64,000 nucleotides of DNA from Salegentibacter lacus (lineage in GTDB: Bacteria > Bacteroidota > Bacteroidia > Flavobacteriales > Flavobacteriaceae): positions 124,001 to 188,000 of the forward strand of contig NZ_JAIQZB010000001.1 in assembly GCF_020164555.1 (NCBI RefSeq), in the 5' to 3' direction. Shown piece after piece: positions 45,214 to 54,644 of the stretch (position 1 is the stretch's first letter; every line of letters begins with the position of its first letter). Under the pieces are notes generated by a model. It was not told where the DNA came from. It saw nothing but the letters and a program-made list of their open reading frames with translations, and made no database searches. The translations under genes and the position numbers were made by a program.

Positions 45214-47253
45214 TTAGTCTACATTATCATGTAAAAAGGAGTTATTTCTTCTAAAATGAAGATCATCATTATCGTCCTTTCCTAAAGTAGTTCGAGATAA
45301 TTTTCCTTCTCCTTTTTCATTCTTATCCAAATCTACGCCCTGTCTTTTGTAGGCAGGTTGTTTCTCAATTTCATCTATTTGGGCAGCGTTACTTCTAAAC
45401 TTGTAATTAAACTCTTTCATTTTTGCCCTACGCTCTGCAGCGCGCTCTATTAAAATTTCAGAAATAGGATTGTTAAACGGGTCTTCATCCCCAGTTTCTT
45501 CCTGTTTTTTCTCAGGATTTTGAGGTTCCGGTTTTACCGTTTTCTTTTCAAAAGCGATGGTTTCATCTTTTGGATCTTCTTTCTTCTTTGGCTGAGGCTT
45601 TGATCTATCTAAAGATTGCTCAAATTCCATATAATCGTCCAGGCTGTAACGTTTTACACCTCGTGTAGAACTTTCAGTCACCGGAACGATCTCCACTGGT
45701 TCATTTACTTCAATGTTTTTAGACTCATCTTCTTCAAGCTGATGTCTAACTTCCTGCTTTTGCTCCTGTCTTGGTTGTTGAGCTCTAGGCTGTTCTTGCT
45801 TAGGTTTAGGTTGCTCTTTTTTAGTCTCCTCTTTTTTCTCCTGATTTATAGGAAAATCGAAAGTGAACATTATTTGATCTTCATTATCATTCTGAACCTC
45901 TTCTGGCTCATTCACTTCCATAGATTTTATTTCTTCTGAAGTATCATTGATAATAAAATCATCAGGATTTATTTCTTCATAAGAAACTTCCATATCCCGC
46001 GCCGATTTTGGCGTTTTGTACAGTTCGTCCTCCTTCACCTGGATGTTCCCAACTTCATCTACTTCCTCTACACTATCGTCTAAAGTATGTACAATGGTAT
46101 TGTCGGGTTCCTGTGATTTTGGCTCTTCCTCTTGTTTTTGCTCTTCTTTCTGTTGGCTCATTTGCGGGTAAAATCCTCTTTTCTTCGGATCTAATTTCTG
46201 CTCCGCTTTCTGGTCATCCTCCAGGGTATGGATAATCTTTTTGGTTTCAGTATTTACAATTTCGTTTTGTTGTTCTACGTTAAACCCCGTAGCGATAATT
46301 GTTACCGAAATTGCATCATCTAAAGCTTCATCTTCACCGACACCCATAATAATATTGGCGCTGTGACCGGCTTCTGCCTGAATATGATCGTTGATTTCAC
46401 CAATTTCATCAATAGTAATTTCCTCACCACCCGAAACGATTAGCAGTAATACGTTTTGGGCACCGGTAATCTTATTATCGTTTAATAAAGGAGAATCTAA
46501 GGCTTTGCTTATAGCATCCTGAGCCCTGCTAGCACCAGTAGCCTGTGCAGATCCCATTATTGCCGTTCCACTATTGCTTAATACGGTTTTCGCATCTCTA
46601 AGGTCAATGTTTTGAGTGTAGTGATGCGTAATAACTTCAGCAATACCCCTGGAAGCGGTAGCTAAGACCTCATCGGCTTTAGAGAAACCGGCTTTAAAAC
46701 CAAGGTTTCCATAAACCTCCCGAAGTTTGTTATTGTTGATTACGATTAAGGAATCTACGTGACTTCTTAGTTTTTCTACCCCAAGTTGGGCTTGCTCGTT
46801 CCTCATTTTCCCTTCAAATTGAAAAGGAATGGTCACGATACCAACGGTTAGGATATCCATATCTTTTGCCTGTTTCGCGATCACAGGAGCTGCACCTGTA
46901 CCGGTACCACCTCCCATACCTGCAGTGATAAATACCATTTTGGTATTTACATCAAGCATTTGTTTAATTTCATCAAAACTTTCTACGGCTGCCTGCTCCC
47001 CGATTAATGGGTTAGCTCCGGCGCCAAGTCCTTCGGTTAGGCTTACTCCTAACTGTATTTTATTGGGAACTGGACTATTATCAAGGGCTTGTGCATCGGT
47101 ATTGCACACCACGAAATCTACTCCTTTTATCCCTAACTGGAACATGTGGTTTATAGCGTTGCTACCTCCTCCACCTACACCAATAACTTTAATGACGTTC
47201 GATTGATTCTTTGGCAAGTCGAATGCAATGTTGTCGAATTCTGTACTGCTCAT
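45214..47253 (-). CDS. ftsZ: Cell division protein FtsZ (long-tailed)
   Basis: The tubulin-like GTPase that forms the division ring. The globular part (about 20-335) has VIGVGGGGSNA and the tubulin signature GMGGGTGTG (112-120). It is 679 residues against about 380 in E. coli. The extra length is a linker (about 340-630) rich in Glu, Gln and Lys. QPAYKRQGVDL (632-642) resembles the FtsA-binding tail motif of other FtsZ proteins, and here 37 more residues follow, ending NNSFLHDNVD. Long tails are known in Flavobacteriia. It is the last gene of the dcw cluster, 26 bases after ftsA. Confidence 0.97.
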   Translation of the reverse strand: MSSTEFDNIAFDLPKNQSNVIKVIGVGGGGSNAINHMFQLGIKGVDFVVCNTDAQALDNSPVPNKIQLGVSLTEGLGAGANPLIGEQAAVESFDEIKQMLDVNTKMVFITAGMGGGTGTGAAPVIAKQAKDMDILTVGIVTIPFQFEGKMRNEQAQLGVEKLRSHVDSLIVINNNKLREVYGNLGFKAGFSKADEVLATASRGIAEVITHHYTQNIDLRDAKTVLSNSGTAIMGSAQATGASRAQDAISKALDSPLLNDNKITGAQNVLLLIVSGGEEITIDEIGEINDHIQAEAGHSANIIMGVGEDEALDDAISVTIIATGFNVEQQNEIVNTETKKIIHTLEDDQKAEQKLDPKKRGFYPQMSQQKEEQKQEEEPKSQEPDNTIVHTLDDSVEEVDEVGNIQVKEDELYKTPKSARDMEVSYEEINPDDFIINDTSEEIKSMEVNEPEEVQNDNEDQIMFTFDFPINQEKKEETKKEQPKPKQEQPRAQQPRQEQKQEVRHQLEEDESKNIEVNEPVEIVPVTESSTRGVKRYSLDDYMEFEQSLDRSKPQPKKKEDPKDETIAFEKKTVKPEPQNPEKKQEETGDEDPFNNPISEILIERAAERRAKMKEFNYKFRSNAAQIDEIEKQPAYKRQGVDLDKNEKGEGKLSRTTLGKDDNDDLHFRRNNSFLHDNVD

Positions 47254-47279
47254 AAATTCTGTTTTACTGGTTCTCTCTT

Positions 47280-48647
47280 TTACTCTGCGTTATCTAAAAA
47301 ATCTTTAAACTTCTCAGCCCATTTATCAAAAATGCTCTTTTTAGGCTGTCGTTTGGGAGCTTCGGGATCTTGTTTTAAATCATCACCATCCGGGGGATTT
47401 TGTTCAAAATCTTCCTGCAACTCCGCCTCTTCTTTATCTCTCTCTTCTTTGCTTTTCAACACTACTTCTTCCTGAAACTTCTTTTCACCATGTTCCAGGC
47501 TATTCATTACCAAACCTACCGCGGTAGCATAAACCGGACTGGTAGTTTCGGTATCGTTATTTCCTGCCAGGTGCTCGTTCGGATATCCAATTCTGGTATC
47601 CATTCCGGTGATGTATTCTGCAAGTTGTTTTAAATGCTTCAACTGCGCGCCACCTCCGGTTAAAACCATTCCGGCAATTAATTTCTTCTTCTGTTCTTCG
47701 TGCCCGTAGTTTTTAATTTCCAGGTAAACCTGTTCAATAATTTCTACAACCCGGGCGTGGATTATTTTTGAAAGGTTCTTTAAGGTAATTTCCTTAGGTT
47801 CCCTTCCGCGTAAACCGGGAATAGAAACAATTTCGTTGTCTTTATTTTCACCGGGCCAGGCAGAACCAAATTTAATTTTCAGTAATTCGGCCTGTTTTTC
47901 TATAATTGAACACCCTTCTTTGATGTCTTCGGTAATCACATTTCCACCAAAAGGAATTACCGCGGTATGCCTAATTATTCCGTCTTTAAAAATGGCTAAA
48001 TCGGTAGTACCGCCACCAATATCTATAAGTGCAACCCCGGCTTCTTTTTCTTCCTGGCTCAATACTGCATTAGCCGAAGCCAATGGCTCTAAGGTCACTG
48101 CTGAAAGTTCTAACCCGGCGCTCTTCACACATCTTCCAATATTTCTAATGGAAGAAACCTGGCCTACCACTACGTGGAAATTAGCTTCCAATCTTCCGCC
48201 GTACATCCCGATAGGTTCCTTGATTTCTGCCTGGCCGTCTACCTTGAATTCCTGTGGTAAAACGTGAATAATTTCCTCGCCGGGCAACATCACCAATTTA
48301 TGAACCTGGTTACAAAGGCTGTGAATATCATCGGCGTCAATAACCTCTTCAGGGTTTGTCCGGGTGATATAGTCGCTGTGCTGAAGGCTTCTTATATGCT
48401 GGCCGGCAATTCCAACCACTACATCGCTGATTTTTAATCCTGAATCTGCTTCTGCTTCCTGAATAGCCTGTTGAATAGACTGAATAGTTTGAGTAATATT
48501 ATTTACCACCCCTCGATGAACACCTAGGCTTTTGGATTTTCCAATCCCTACGATCTCCACCTTTCCATATTCGTTCTTACGTCCAATCATGGCCACAATT
48601 TTTGTGGTACCTATATCTAATCCTACGGCTATCTCGTTGTGTTCCAT
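47280..48647 (-). CDS. ftsA: Cell division protein FtsA
   Basis: An actin-like protein that tethers FtsZ to the membrane and recruits the divisome. It has 455 residues. The N-terminus GLDIGTTKIVAMIGR is the phosphate-1 motif, the SHS2/1C domain lies around 85-165, VALIDIGGGTTDLAIF is phosphate 2, and GMVLTGGGAQLKHL is the adenosine motif. The C-terminus SIFDKWAEKFKDFLDNAE looks like the amphipathic membrane-targeting helix, placed after a disordered acidic stretch. It is 3 bases after ftsQ. Confidence 0.97.
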   Translation of the reverse strand: MEHNEIAVGLDIGTTKIVAMIGRKNEYGKVEIVGIGKSKSLGVHRGVVNNITQTIQSIQQAIQEAEADSGLKISDVVVGIAGQHIRSLQHSDYITRTNPEEVIDADDIHSLCNQVHKLVMLPGEEIIHVLPQEFKVDGQAEIKEPIGMYGGRLEANFHVVVGQVSSIRNIGRCVKSAGLELSAVTLEPLASANAVLSQEEKEAGVALIDIGGGTTDLAIFKDGIIRHTAVIPFGGNVITEDIKEGCSIIEKQAELLKIKFGSAWPGENKDNEIVSIPGLRGREPKEITLKNLSKIIHARVVEIIEQVYLEIKNYGHEEQKKKLIAGMVLTGGGAQLKHLKQLAEYITGMDTRIGYPNEHLAGNNDTETTSPVYATAVGLVMNSLEHGEKKFQEEVVLKSKEERDKEEAELQEDFEQNPPDGDDLKQDPEAPKRQPKKSIFDKWAEKFKDFLDNAE

Positions 48648-48650
48648 AAT

Positions 48651-49367
48651 TTACTTTTTAGTGCAAACAACCTGATCTCCAAATTGTAAATTCACTTTTT
48701 TGTAGGTCTCTAATTTCTTGTCTTGTAAAGCTTTTTTATAAAATGCTTTAAAATTATTGAACTTTAAGGCTATGTTATCGGCTTTACCGAAATACACCTT
48801 AAAGTCAAGCTTTCTCATTTCTAATTCAAATTTATCTCCGGGCAAACGCTTAACACCGGTAATATGGCGTGTTAAGAATTCATCTTTCTGAATATAATCT
48901 ACTAACGGATATGCCTTTTCTACATTACTGGAGTCTATTCCTGAAACTAACGGTACTCGTGCTGCATAATACGGTGAAAGCGGCATCGCGCGACCATTTC
49001 TATCTAAATAAAAAGAAGAATTCCCCACGATTCTGCCAATGGGTTTACGCTGACTTATTTTAGTTTGGAGTTTCCCGTCCAGACTTAAAAAAGCTTCAGC
49101 ATTTTCTATCATATCGTGATTATTCAAAAGGCTTTCTACCCTATTCAAATCTAAAATTTCTTTGTCTATGCCAGCCGCGGCCACATCATTTTGTATCAAC
49201 AACTTATTAACCGCTTCCTCAGTAACATACAGGTTTTCACCCGTAACAAATTGCACTTTTACCTCGCTCACTTTTCGGGAATTATTCCGTTTTTCGGCAA
49301 AACCGAATAGAAATCCCACTAAAATGAGCAAAATAGGCAGTTTTATGTAATTTAGTTTAAGCTTCAT
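48651..49367 (-). CDS. ftsQ: Cell division protein FtsQ
   Basis: A bitopic divisome protein with one N-terminal membrane helix (about 8-22 in MKLKLNYIKLPILLILVGFL) and a periplasmic part that contains the FtsQ/POTRA-like segments (VTEEAVNKLLIQND; SLDGKLQTKISQRKPIGRIV; FYLDRNGRAMPLSPYY). It has 238 residues from the ATG at 49367. An ATG four codons earlier is possible. The start lies inside the 3' end of murC (11-base overlap), and GGAGG just before the ATG looks like part of the murC coding sequence. Confidence 0.92.
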   Translation of the reverse strand: MKLKLNYIKLPILLILVGFLFGFAEKRNNSRKVSEVKVQFVTGENLYVTEEAVNKLLIQNDVAAAGIDKEILDLNRVESLLNNHDMIENAEAFLSLDGKLQTKISQRKPIGRIVGNSSFYLDRNGRAMPLSPYYAARVPLVSGIDSSNVEKAYPLVDYIQKDEFLTRHITGVKRLPGDKFELEMRKLDFKVYFGKADNIALKFNNFKAFYKKALQDKKLETYKKVNLQFGDQVVCTKK

Positions 49368-50712
49368 CCTCCAGCGCATTTTTTATAGATTCCACTTCTT
49401 CCCCAATACTGCCGGCGCCCATAAGCACCACCACTTCGGGATTTAACCTTTTTATCTCTTCAATAATATTTTCTTTCTGAATTAATTTCTTTGAATTATT
49501 ATTTACTTTTTCAAGAAGCCAGTTTGAAGTTATTCCTTCAATGGGCAACTCTCTAGCTGGATAGATATCCAACATTAACAATTCATCAAACAAAGCCAGA
49601 CTTTCGGCAAAATCATCTACAAAATCCCTGGTCCTGCTGAATAAATGTGGCTGAAATACCGCCAATACTTTCTTCCCGGGGTGCATTTCTCTAACCGCCT
49701 GGTTTACCGCAGCGATCTCAGCCGGGTGATGTGCATAATCATCTATAAGCACCAGCTTATCTGACTTAATTTTATACGAAAATCTTCGTTTCACACCTTT
49801 AAAACTATATAACGCCCTGGCTAGCCTGGGGATTGGGGATCCATATTGGATAGCCATTGCCAGGGCGGTTATAGCATTTAGCAAATTGTGTTTGCCGGGT
49901 AGATTAAACATAAAATCTTCAACAACTCCATTGGGAGTTTTAAGATCAAAATGATACGTGCCATTTTCAATCTTTATATTCTGTGCCGAATAATCGGCAT
50001 CGTCTTCTATTCCAAAAGTGATTCCCTCTGTTGGCAAGCCATTTTTCACGAATAAAGTTCCATTTTCGGGAACCAGTTTAGCGAATTGCCTAAAAGTGTC
50101 TTCCAGTTCTTCTTTCTTTCCGTAAATATCCAAATGATCGGCATCCATCGAGGTTATTGCCGCTATATTTGGCGCAAGATGGAGAAAAGATCTATCGAAT
50201 TCATCGGCTTCAACCACAATAACTTCGTCGCCTTTCAGGATCAAATTACTTTGAATATCCTCACTAATTCCGCCTAAAAATCCGGTGACTTTTGCACCGG
50301 TCTCTTTAAGTAAATGACCTAAAATTGCGGTGGTTGTAGTTTTACCGTGAGTTCCCGCTACGGCCAAAGTGGTTTTTCCTTTCGAGATCAAACCAAGAAC
50401 GGCAGCTCTTTTCTTCAGCGTAAATTCATTATTTCTGAAATAAGCTAACTGCTCGTGTGCCTCGGGAACTGCAGGTGTATAAACTACCAACGTATTTTCT
50501 TTATTTGTAAATTCAGCAGGAACAACATTCATTTTTTCATCATAAACCACCACAATATCTTCGGCTTCCAGCGTTCTGGTAAGCGAAGTTGAAGTTTTAT
50601 CATAACCGGCCACAGTCTTTCCCTGGAATTTAAAGTAACGCGCTAGCGCACTCATCCCAATACCGCCAACGCCGATAAAATAAATGTTTTGTATGTGGTT
50701 TAAATCCTGCAT
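49357..50712 (-). CDS. murC: UDP-N-acetylmuramate--L-alanine ligase
   Basis: Adds L-alanine to UDP-MurNAc, the first amino acid of the wall stem peptide. It has 451 residues. The N-terminal Rossmann motif is IGVGGIGMSALAR (13-25), the ATP loop is GTHGKTTTT (120-128), and VEADEFDRSFLHLAPNIA and DDYAHHPAEIAAV are the metal and substrate motifs. A 46-base gap before it holds a half copy of the window's repeat. Confidence 0.97.
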   Translation of the reverse strand: MQDLNHIQNIYFIGVGGIGMSALARYFKFQGKTVAGYDKTSTSLTRTLEAEDIVVVYDEKMNVVPAEFTNKENTLVVYTPAVPEAHEQLAYFRNNEFTLKKRAAVLGLISKGKTTLAVAGTHGKTTTTAILGHLLKETGAKVTGFLGGISEDIQSNLILKGDEVIVVEADEFDRSFLHLAPNIAAITSMDADHLDIYGKKEELEDTFRQFAKLVPENGTLFVKNGLPTEGITFGIEDDADYSAQNIKIENGTYHFDLKTPNGVVEDFMFNLPGKHNLLNAITALAMAIQYGSPIPRLARALYSFKGVKRRFSYKIKSDKLVLIDDYAHHPAEIAAVNQAVREMHPGKKVLAVFQPHLFSRTRDFVDDFAESLALFDELLMLDIYPARELPIEGITSNWLLEKVNNNSKKLIQKENIIEEIKRLNPEVVVLMGAGSIGEEVESIKNALEDEA

Positions 50713-50724
50713 TCTATTTTCTCA

Positions 50725-50752
50725 CCTCATTCTGAATTTATTTCAGAATCTA
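50725..50752. repeat. Half copy (D) of the palindrome-pair repeat, between murG and murC
   Basis: CCTCATTCTGAATTTATTTC followed by AGAATCTA matches the ATCCTGAA/TTCAGGAT half of the full repeat plus its flanking CTAA. ATTCTGAA pairs with TTCAGAAT around a 5-base loop. The other half is absent. Confidence 0.6.
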
Positions 50753-50758
50753 ATTTGT

Positions 50759-51853
50759 TTATTTTTTAATCAATTTTTCTACTTCATCTACAATCCTGGC
50801 TGTTGCGTTTGGCAATGCCAGTTTTTTAATATTTTCGCCAAGCACTTTTTGTTTTGCTTCGGAAGCCATTAAAGTGAAAAACTCCGTTTCAAATTTTTGT
50901 TCCAGTTCATTTTCCTTCAGCATCATCGCGGCATTTTTCTTTACTACCGCCATTGCATTTTTTGCCTGATGGTCTTCAGCAACATTTGGTGAAGGCACAA
51001 AAAGCACCGGTTTTCCCACAATACTTAATTCTGAAACCGTACCGGCCCCAGCCCTTGAAATAATCACATCGGCAGCGCCGTAAGCCAGGTTCATTTCATT
51101 CAGGAATAAATGCGTTTGCACCAATCCTGAATTATATTTTTTATATTCTTCGAAATACAGCTTTCCGGTTTGCCAGATCAGCTGAATATTTTCTTCTTCA
51201 AATCTTTCTAAATTGGCTTCTACCAATTGATTTATCCTTCTTGCGCCAAGGCTTCCACCTAAAACAAGCACAACTTTTTTGTCCTTTTCCAGTCCAAAAT
51301 ACCCAAGGGCTTTCTCCCTGTTCTCATCGATCTTCAATAAATCCTGTCTTACCGGATTGCCGGTAATAATGGTTTTTTCAGCAGGGAAAAATCGTTTCAC
51401 TTCTTCGTAAGCAGCACAAATCTTATCAGCCTGTTTTGCCAATAGCTTATTAGTAATACCGGGAAATGAATTCTGTTCCTGGATAAGGTTGGATATTCCT
51501 TTTGAACTCGCTACTTTTAGCAATGGTCCGCTCGCAAATCCGCCGGTGCCAATTACCACATCTGGCTTAAAATCCCTGATTATTCTCCTGGATTTAGCCA
51601 AACTACTTAAGAGTTTAAAAGGGAACATTAAATTGCCGAATGTTAACTTTCGCTGAATCCCACTAATCCAAAGACCTTCTATTTTGTAACCTGCCTGCGG
51701 CACTTTCTCCATCTCCATCCTGTCACTGGCACCAACAAACAATATTTCTGCTTCAGGAAAACGCGCTTTTATCTCGTTGGCAATAGCAATCGCCGGGTAA
51801 ATATGCCCGCCTGTGCCGCCTCCAGATAATATTACACGTAAATCCTTTTTCAT
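50759..51853 (-). CDS. murG: UDP-GlcNAc:lipid I N-acetylglucosaminyltransferase
   Basis: Makes lipid II on the cytoplasmic face of the inner membrane. From the ATG at 51853 it has 364 residues. [15 protein letters not shown] is the N-terminal glycine loop; the acceptor side includes [11 protein letters not shown] and [11 protein letters not shown]. The C-terminal donor site has [12 protein letters not shown] and [22 protein letters not shown] one codon earlier is also open, but the ATG is preferred. The 69-base gap to ftsW has nothing notable. Confidence 0.97.
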   Translation of the reverse strand: MKKDLRVILSGGGTGGHIYPAIAIANEIKARFPEAEILFVGASDRMEMEKVPQAGYKIEGLWISGIQRKLTFGNLMFPFKLLSSLAKSRRIIRDFKPDVVIGTGGFASGPLLKVASSKGISNLIQEQNSFPGITNKLLAKQADKICAAYEEVKRFFPAEKTIITGNPVRQDLLKIDENREKALGYFGLEKDKKVVLVLGGSLGARRINQLVEANLERFEEENIQLIWQTGKLYFEEYKKYNSGLVQTHLFLNEMNLAYGAADVIISRAGAGTVSELSIVGKPVLFVPSPNVAEDHQAKNAMAVVKKNAAMMLKENELEQKFETEFFTLMASEAKQKVLGENIKKLALPNATARIVDEVEKLIKK

Positions 51854-51922
51854 CACTTTAAATTTTAATTCCTATTTTGGAACTTAATCACAGGCTTTTA
51901 ATTGCATCCAGCATCAGGCTGG

Positions 51923-53131
51923 TTAGATCGCTTCGCTTAAAATATCCAGGGGATTTTCATTATCCAATTCCCTTTCTGCTTCTTCCCGTTCTTTCATTTC
52001 CTCACGTTTAGCGCTTACGCTTAAAATAATCCCCAGCGCCATACAGGTCATCCAAATAGAGGTTCCTCCGCTACTTATTAAAGGCAAAGTTTGTCCTGTA
52101 ACCGGAAATAATTCTACTGCAACACCCATATTTATCAAAGCCTGGAAAATTATAGGTAAACCAACGCCCATAACCAGGAGTTTTCCAAAAACTGTATTGG
52201 CTTTGGTCGCCACGATCACAATCCTGAAAAGCAATAGTAAATATGCGAGCATTACTCCAAAAGCACCTATTAACCCCATTTCTTCAACAATTATCGCGTA
52301 GATAAAATCTGAAGAGGATTGTGGTAAAAAATTTCTCTGTACACTTTTTCCAACTCCGGTTCCGGTAACACCACCCGTTGCAATAGCGATTTTAGCCTTT
52401 TCAATTTGATAATCACCATCAGTGTCTTCGTCATTAGAAAAACTTTCAATCCGGCTTGCCCAGGTATCTACCCTATTGGGTAAAAGTCCCGGAAAAGCTT
52501 TTGCTGTTAAGATGAACATCGTTAACAAAATCAAACCTGCTGCTACAATAATTCCCAGATATTTTATTGGATATCCTCCTAAGAACATCAATACCAACAC
52601 CATAGAAAAAACGATGGCAGTTGTGGAGAAATTGGCCGGCAAAATTAAGGATAATACTACTCCTACAGGCAGCCAAAGCGGTAAAATTGACTCTTTAAAT
52701 GTGAGGTTTTCATTAGTCTTTTTAGAGAGGTAACGTGCCACATAAATCATCAAAACCACCGAAGCCAACGTAGATGACTGAAACGAAACCCCTAAGCCCG
52801 GAATTTGGATCCATCTACTGGCGTAAGCTCCGTCTATCATTGTTCCCTGGGCGACTGTATAAATTAACAACACAATTACAACCGGTAAAAACAAAATGGA
52901 AAGCCCCCTGAAATAATGATAAGGAATTTTATGTACTGCAAAGAGCAAACAAAAGCCTAAAAGCAAATGGAAGAAATGCACCACCACGTACTGGAAAGTG
53001 CTTCCATCACCATATAAATACGCAAGGTTACTACTGGCGCTGTAGACCGGCAAAAATGAAAATATTGCCAGCAATGCAGCCGTAGCCCAGATAACCTTAT
53101 CGCCTTTAAGATTTGAAAAAATGTTGCTCAT
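51923..53131 (-). CDS. ftsW: SEDS-family peptidoglycan polymerase FtsW
   Basis: A polytopic membrane protein (402 residues, about ten helices) that polymerises glycan strands at the septum together with FtsI. SEDS motifs seen: YHYFRGLSILFLPVVIVLLI, ASRWIQIPGLGVSFQSS, and near the end FPVTGQTLPLISSGGTS. The last is the FtsW/RodA hallmark. A hydrophilic tail rich in Glu ends the protein. The cluster position between murD and murG is normal for FtsW. It is separated from murD by a 139-base gap that holds a full repeat copy. Confidence 0.95.
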   Translation of the reverse strand: MSNIFSNLKGDKVIWATAALLAIFSFLPVYSASSNLAYLYGDGSTFQYVVVHFFHLLLGFCLLFAVHKIPYHYFRGLSILFLPVVIVLLIYTVAQGTMIDGAYASRWIQIPGLGVSFQSSTLASVVLMIYVARYLSKKTNENLTFKESILPLWLPVGVVLSLILPANFSTTAIVFSMVLVLMFLGGYPIKYLGIIVAAGLILLTMFILTAKAFPGLLPNRVDTWASRIESFSNDEDTDGDYQIEKAKIAIATGGVTGTGVGKSVQRNFLPQSSSDFIYAIIVEEMGLIGAFGVMLAYLLLLFRIVIVATKANTVFGKLLVMGVGLPIIFQALINMGVAVELFPVTGQTLPLISSGGTSIWMTCMALGIILSVSAKREEMKEREEAERELDNENPLDILSEAI

Positions 53132-53175
53132 TTAACTCTTAATAATATTCGTTCTAGTCTGACTAACTTTTTTAA

Positions 53176-53253
53176 CGTTATCCTGAACTTGCTTCAGGAT
53201 CTAAGGTCTAGTAATAAAAACGTGTTAGAAGCTGAAACGAGTTCAGCTTGACT
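53176..53253. repeat. Palindrome-pair repeat, copy C, inside the dcw cluster
   Basis: Inverted relative to copies A and B. Hairpin ATCCTGAA-CTTGC-TTCAGGAT comes first, then CTAGTAATAAAAACGTG, then AAGCTGAA-ACGAG-TTCAGCTT. Ends are CGTTA and TTGAC. It fills most of the only large gap in the cluster, between the murD start side and ftsW. Confidence 0.85.
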
Positions 53254-53270
53254 AAATCAAGTCTTTCTAT

Positions 53271-54638
53271 TTAAAGATCTCTAACCGCATCTTTAAACTG
53301 GCGGCCCCTATCTTCGTAATTTTCAAAAAGATCAAAACTTGCGCAGGCAGGAGAAAGCAATACCGAATCTCCTCTTTCAGCAAGACTGTAGGCCATTCTT
53401 ACAGCCTCTTTCATAGATTCTGTTTCTACAATGGTGTCTACACAATTCCCAAAATTCTGCATCAGTTTTTGGTTGTCTACTCCAAGACAAATTATAGCCT
53501 TTACCTTCTCGTTTACCAGCGGTAACAGATCGTCGTAAACATTTCCTTTGTCTACTCCTCCAACAATCCAAACAGTTTCACTTTCCATACTTTCCAAAGC
53601 ATAAAAAGTAGCGTTTACATTGGTTGCTTTAGAATCGTTGATGTACTGCACATTATTAATCTTCAGTACTTTTTCAAGTCGGTGCTCCACCCCTTGAAAG
53701 CTCTCCATACTCTCACGAATAGTTTCTTTCCTAATTCGTAATAATTGCGACACAGTGGCCGCAGCCATAGCATTCTTGGTATTGTGTTTACCCTGCAAAC
53801 CTAATTTTGTTGTTGGCATATTAAATTGGTTGTTTTTTATATTGACAATAATATTTTGGTTCTCTATACATGAGCCATTTTCTACTTTCTGCTGAAGCGA
53901 AAACGGTAATTGTTGTGCTTTTACCGGATTTTTCTCTAACCATTTTGTGATAATTTCATCGTCTAAATCATAGATGAAAAAATCTTCTTCAGTCTGGTTT
54001 TCGGTAATCCTGAATTTTGAAAAAACGTAATTCTCGAGTTTATACTCGTAGCGGTCTAAATGATCGGGTGTGATATTGGTTAAAACCGAAATATCTGGCC
54101 TAAAATCTTTAATTCCATCTAACTGAAAACTGCTTAATTCAAGCACAAACCAGTCGGGATTGGTTTCAGCAACCTGTTTGGCAAAACTGTCGCCTACATT
54201 CCCGGCCATTCCCACATTTATACCTGCATTTTTTAAGATGTGGTGCACAAATTTCGTGGTGGTGGTTTTCCCGTTGCTTCCCGTAATTCCAATTATTTTT
54301 GCTGAAGTAAAAGCGGCAGCAAATTCAATTTCTGAAATCACCGGAATTCCTTTTTCTGTCAGCTGCTTTACAATGGCAACCGAATCTGCAATTCCCGGAC
54401 TTTTCATCACTACATCAGCGTCTAAAATTTTAGCTTCAGTATGAGTTTCCTCTTCCCAATCGATCTTCAATCCTTCAAAAACCGCTTTATATTTTTCTTT
54501 GATCTTTCCTTTATCTGATACAAAAACATCAAAACCTTCTTTAACTCCTAAAATAGCCGTTCCAGCACCGCTTTCGCCGCCGCCAAGAATCACCAGTTTT
54601 TTACCGGAATTATTAATATTTTGATTTTCTGTTTTCAC
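53271..54638 (-). CDS. murD: UDP-N-acetylmuramoylalanine--D-glutamate ligase
   Basis: Adds D-glutamate to UDP-MurNAc-L-Ala. It has 455 residues. The N-terminal domain begins KKLVILGGGESGAGTAILG, the ATP loop is GITGSNGKTTTT (117-128), then ELSSFQLDGI and NDSKATNVNAT, which are the Mur ligase substrate and phosphate motifs. The start is GTG at 54638, 6 bases after mraY. The first ~12 residues (MKTENQNINNSG) are not conserved in the family, so a later start is possible but no ATG is near. Confidence 0.96.
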   Translation of the reverse strand: MKTENQNINNSGKKLVILGGGESGAGTAILGVKEGFDVFVSDKGKIKEKYKAVFEGLKIDWEEETHTEAKILDADVVMKSPGIADSVAIVKQLTEKGIPVISEIEFAAAFTSAKIIGITGSNGKTTTTKFVHHILKNAGINVGMAGNVGDSFAKQVAETNPDWFVLELSSFQLDGIKDFRPDISVLTNITPDHLDRYEYKLENYVFSKFRITENQTEEDFFIYDLDDEIITKWLEKNPVKAQQLPFSLQQKVENGSCIENQNIIVNIKNNQFNMPTTKLGLQGKHNTKNAMAAATVSQLLRIRKETIRESMESFQGVEHRLEKVLKINNVQYINDSKATNVNATFYALESMESETVWIVGGVDKGNVYDDLLPLVNEKVKAIICLGVDNQKLMQNFGNCVDTIVETESMKEAVRMAYSLAERGDSVLLSPACASFDLFENYEDRGRQFKDAVRDL

Positions 54639-54644
54639 TATTTC

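Noticed and set aside
46829-47206. 125-codon plus-strand frame opposite the ftsZ GTPase domain
   Set aside because: An antisense frame produced by the codon use of ftsZ; low-complexity Pro/Ser/Ile product.
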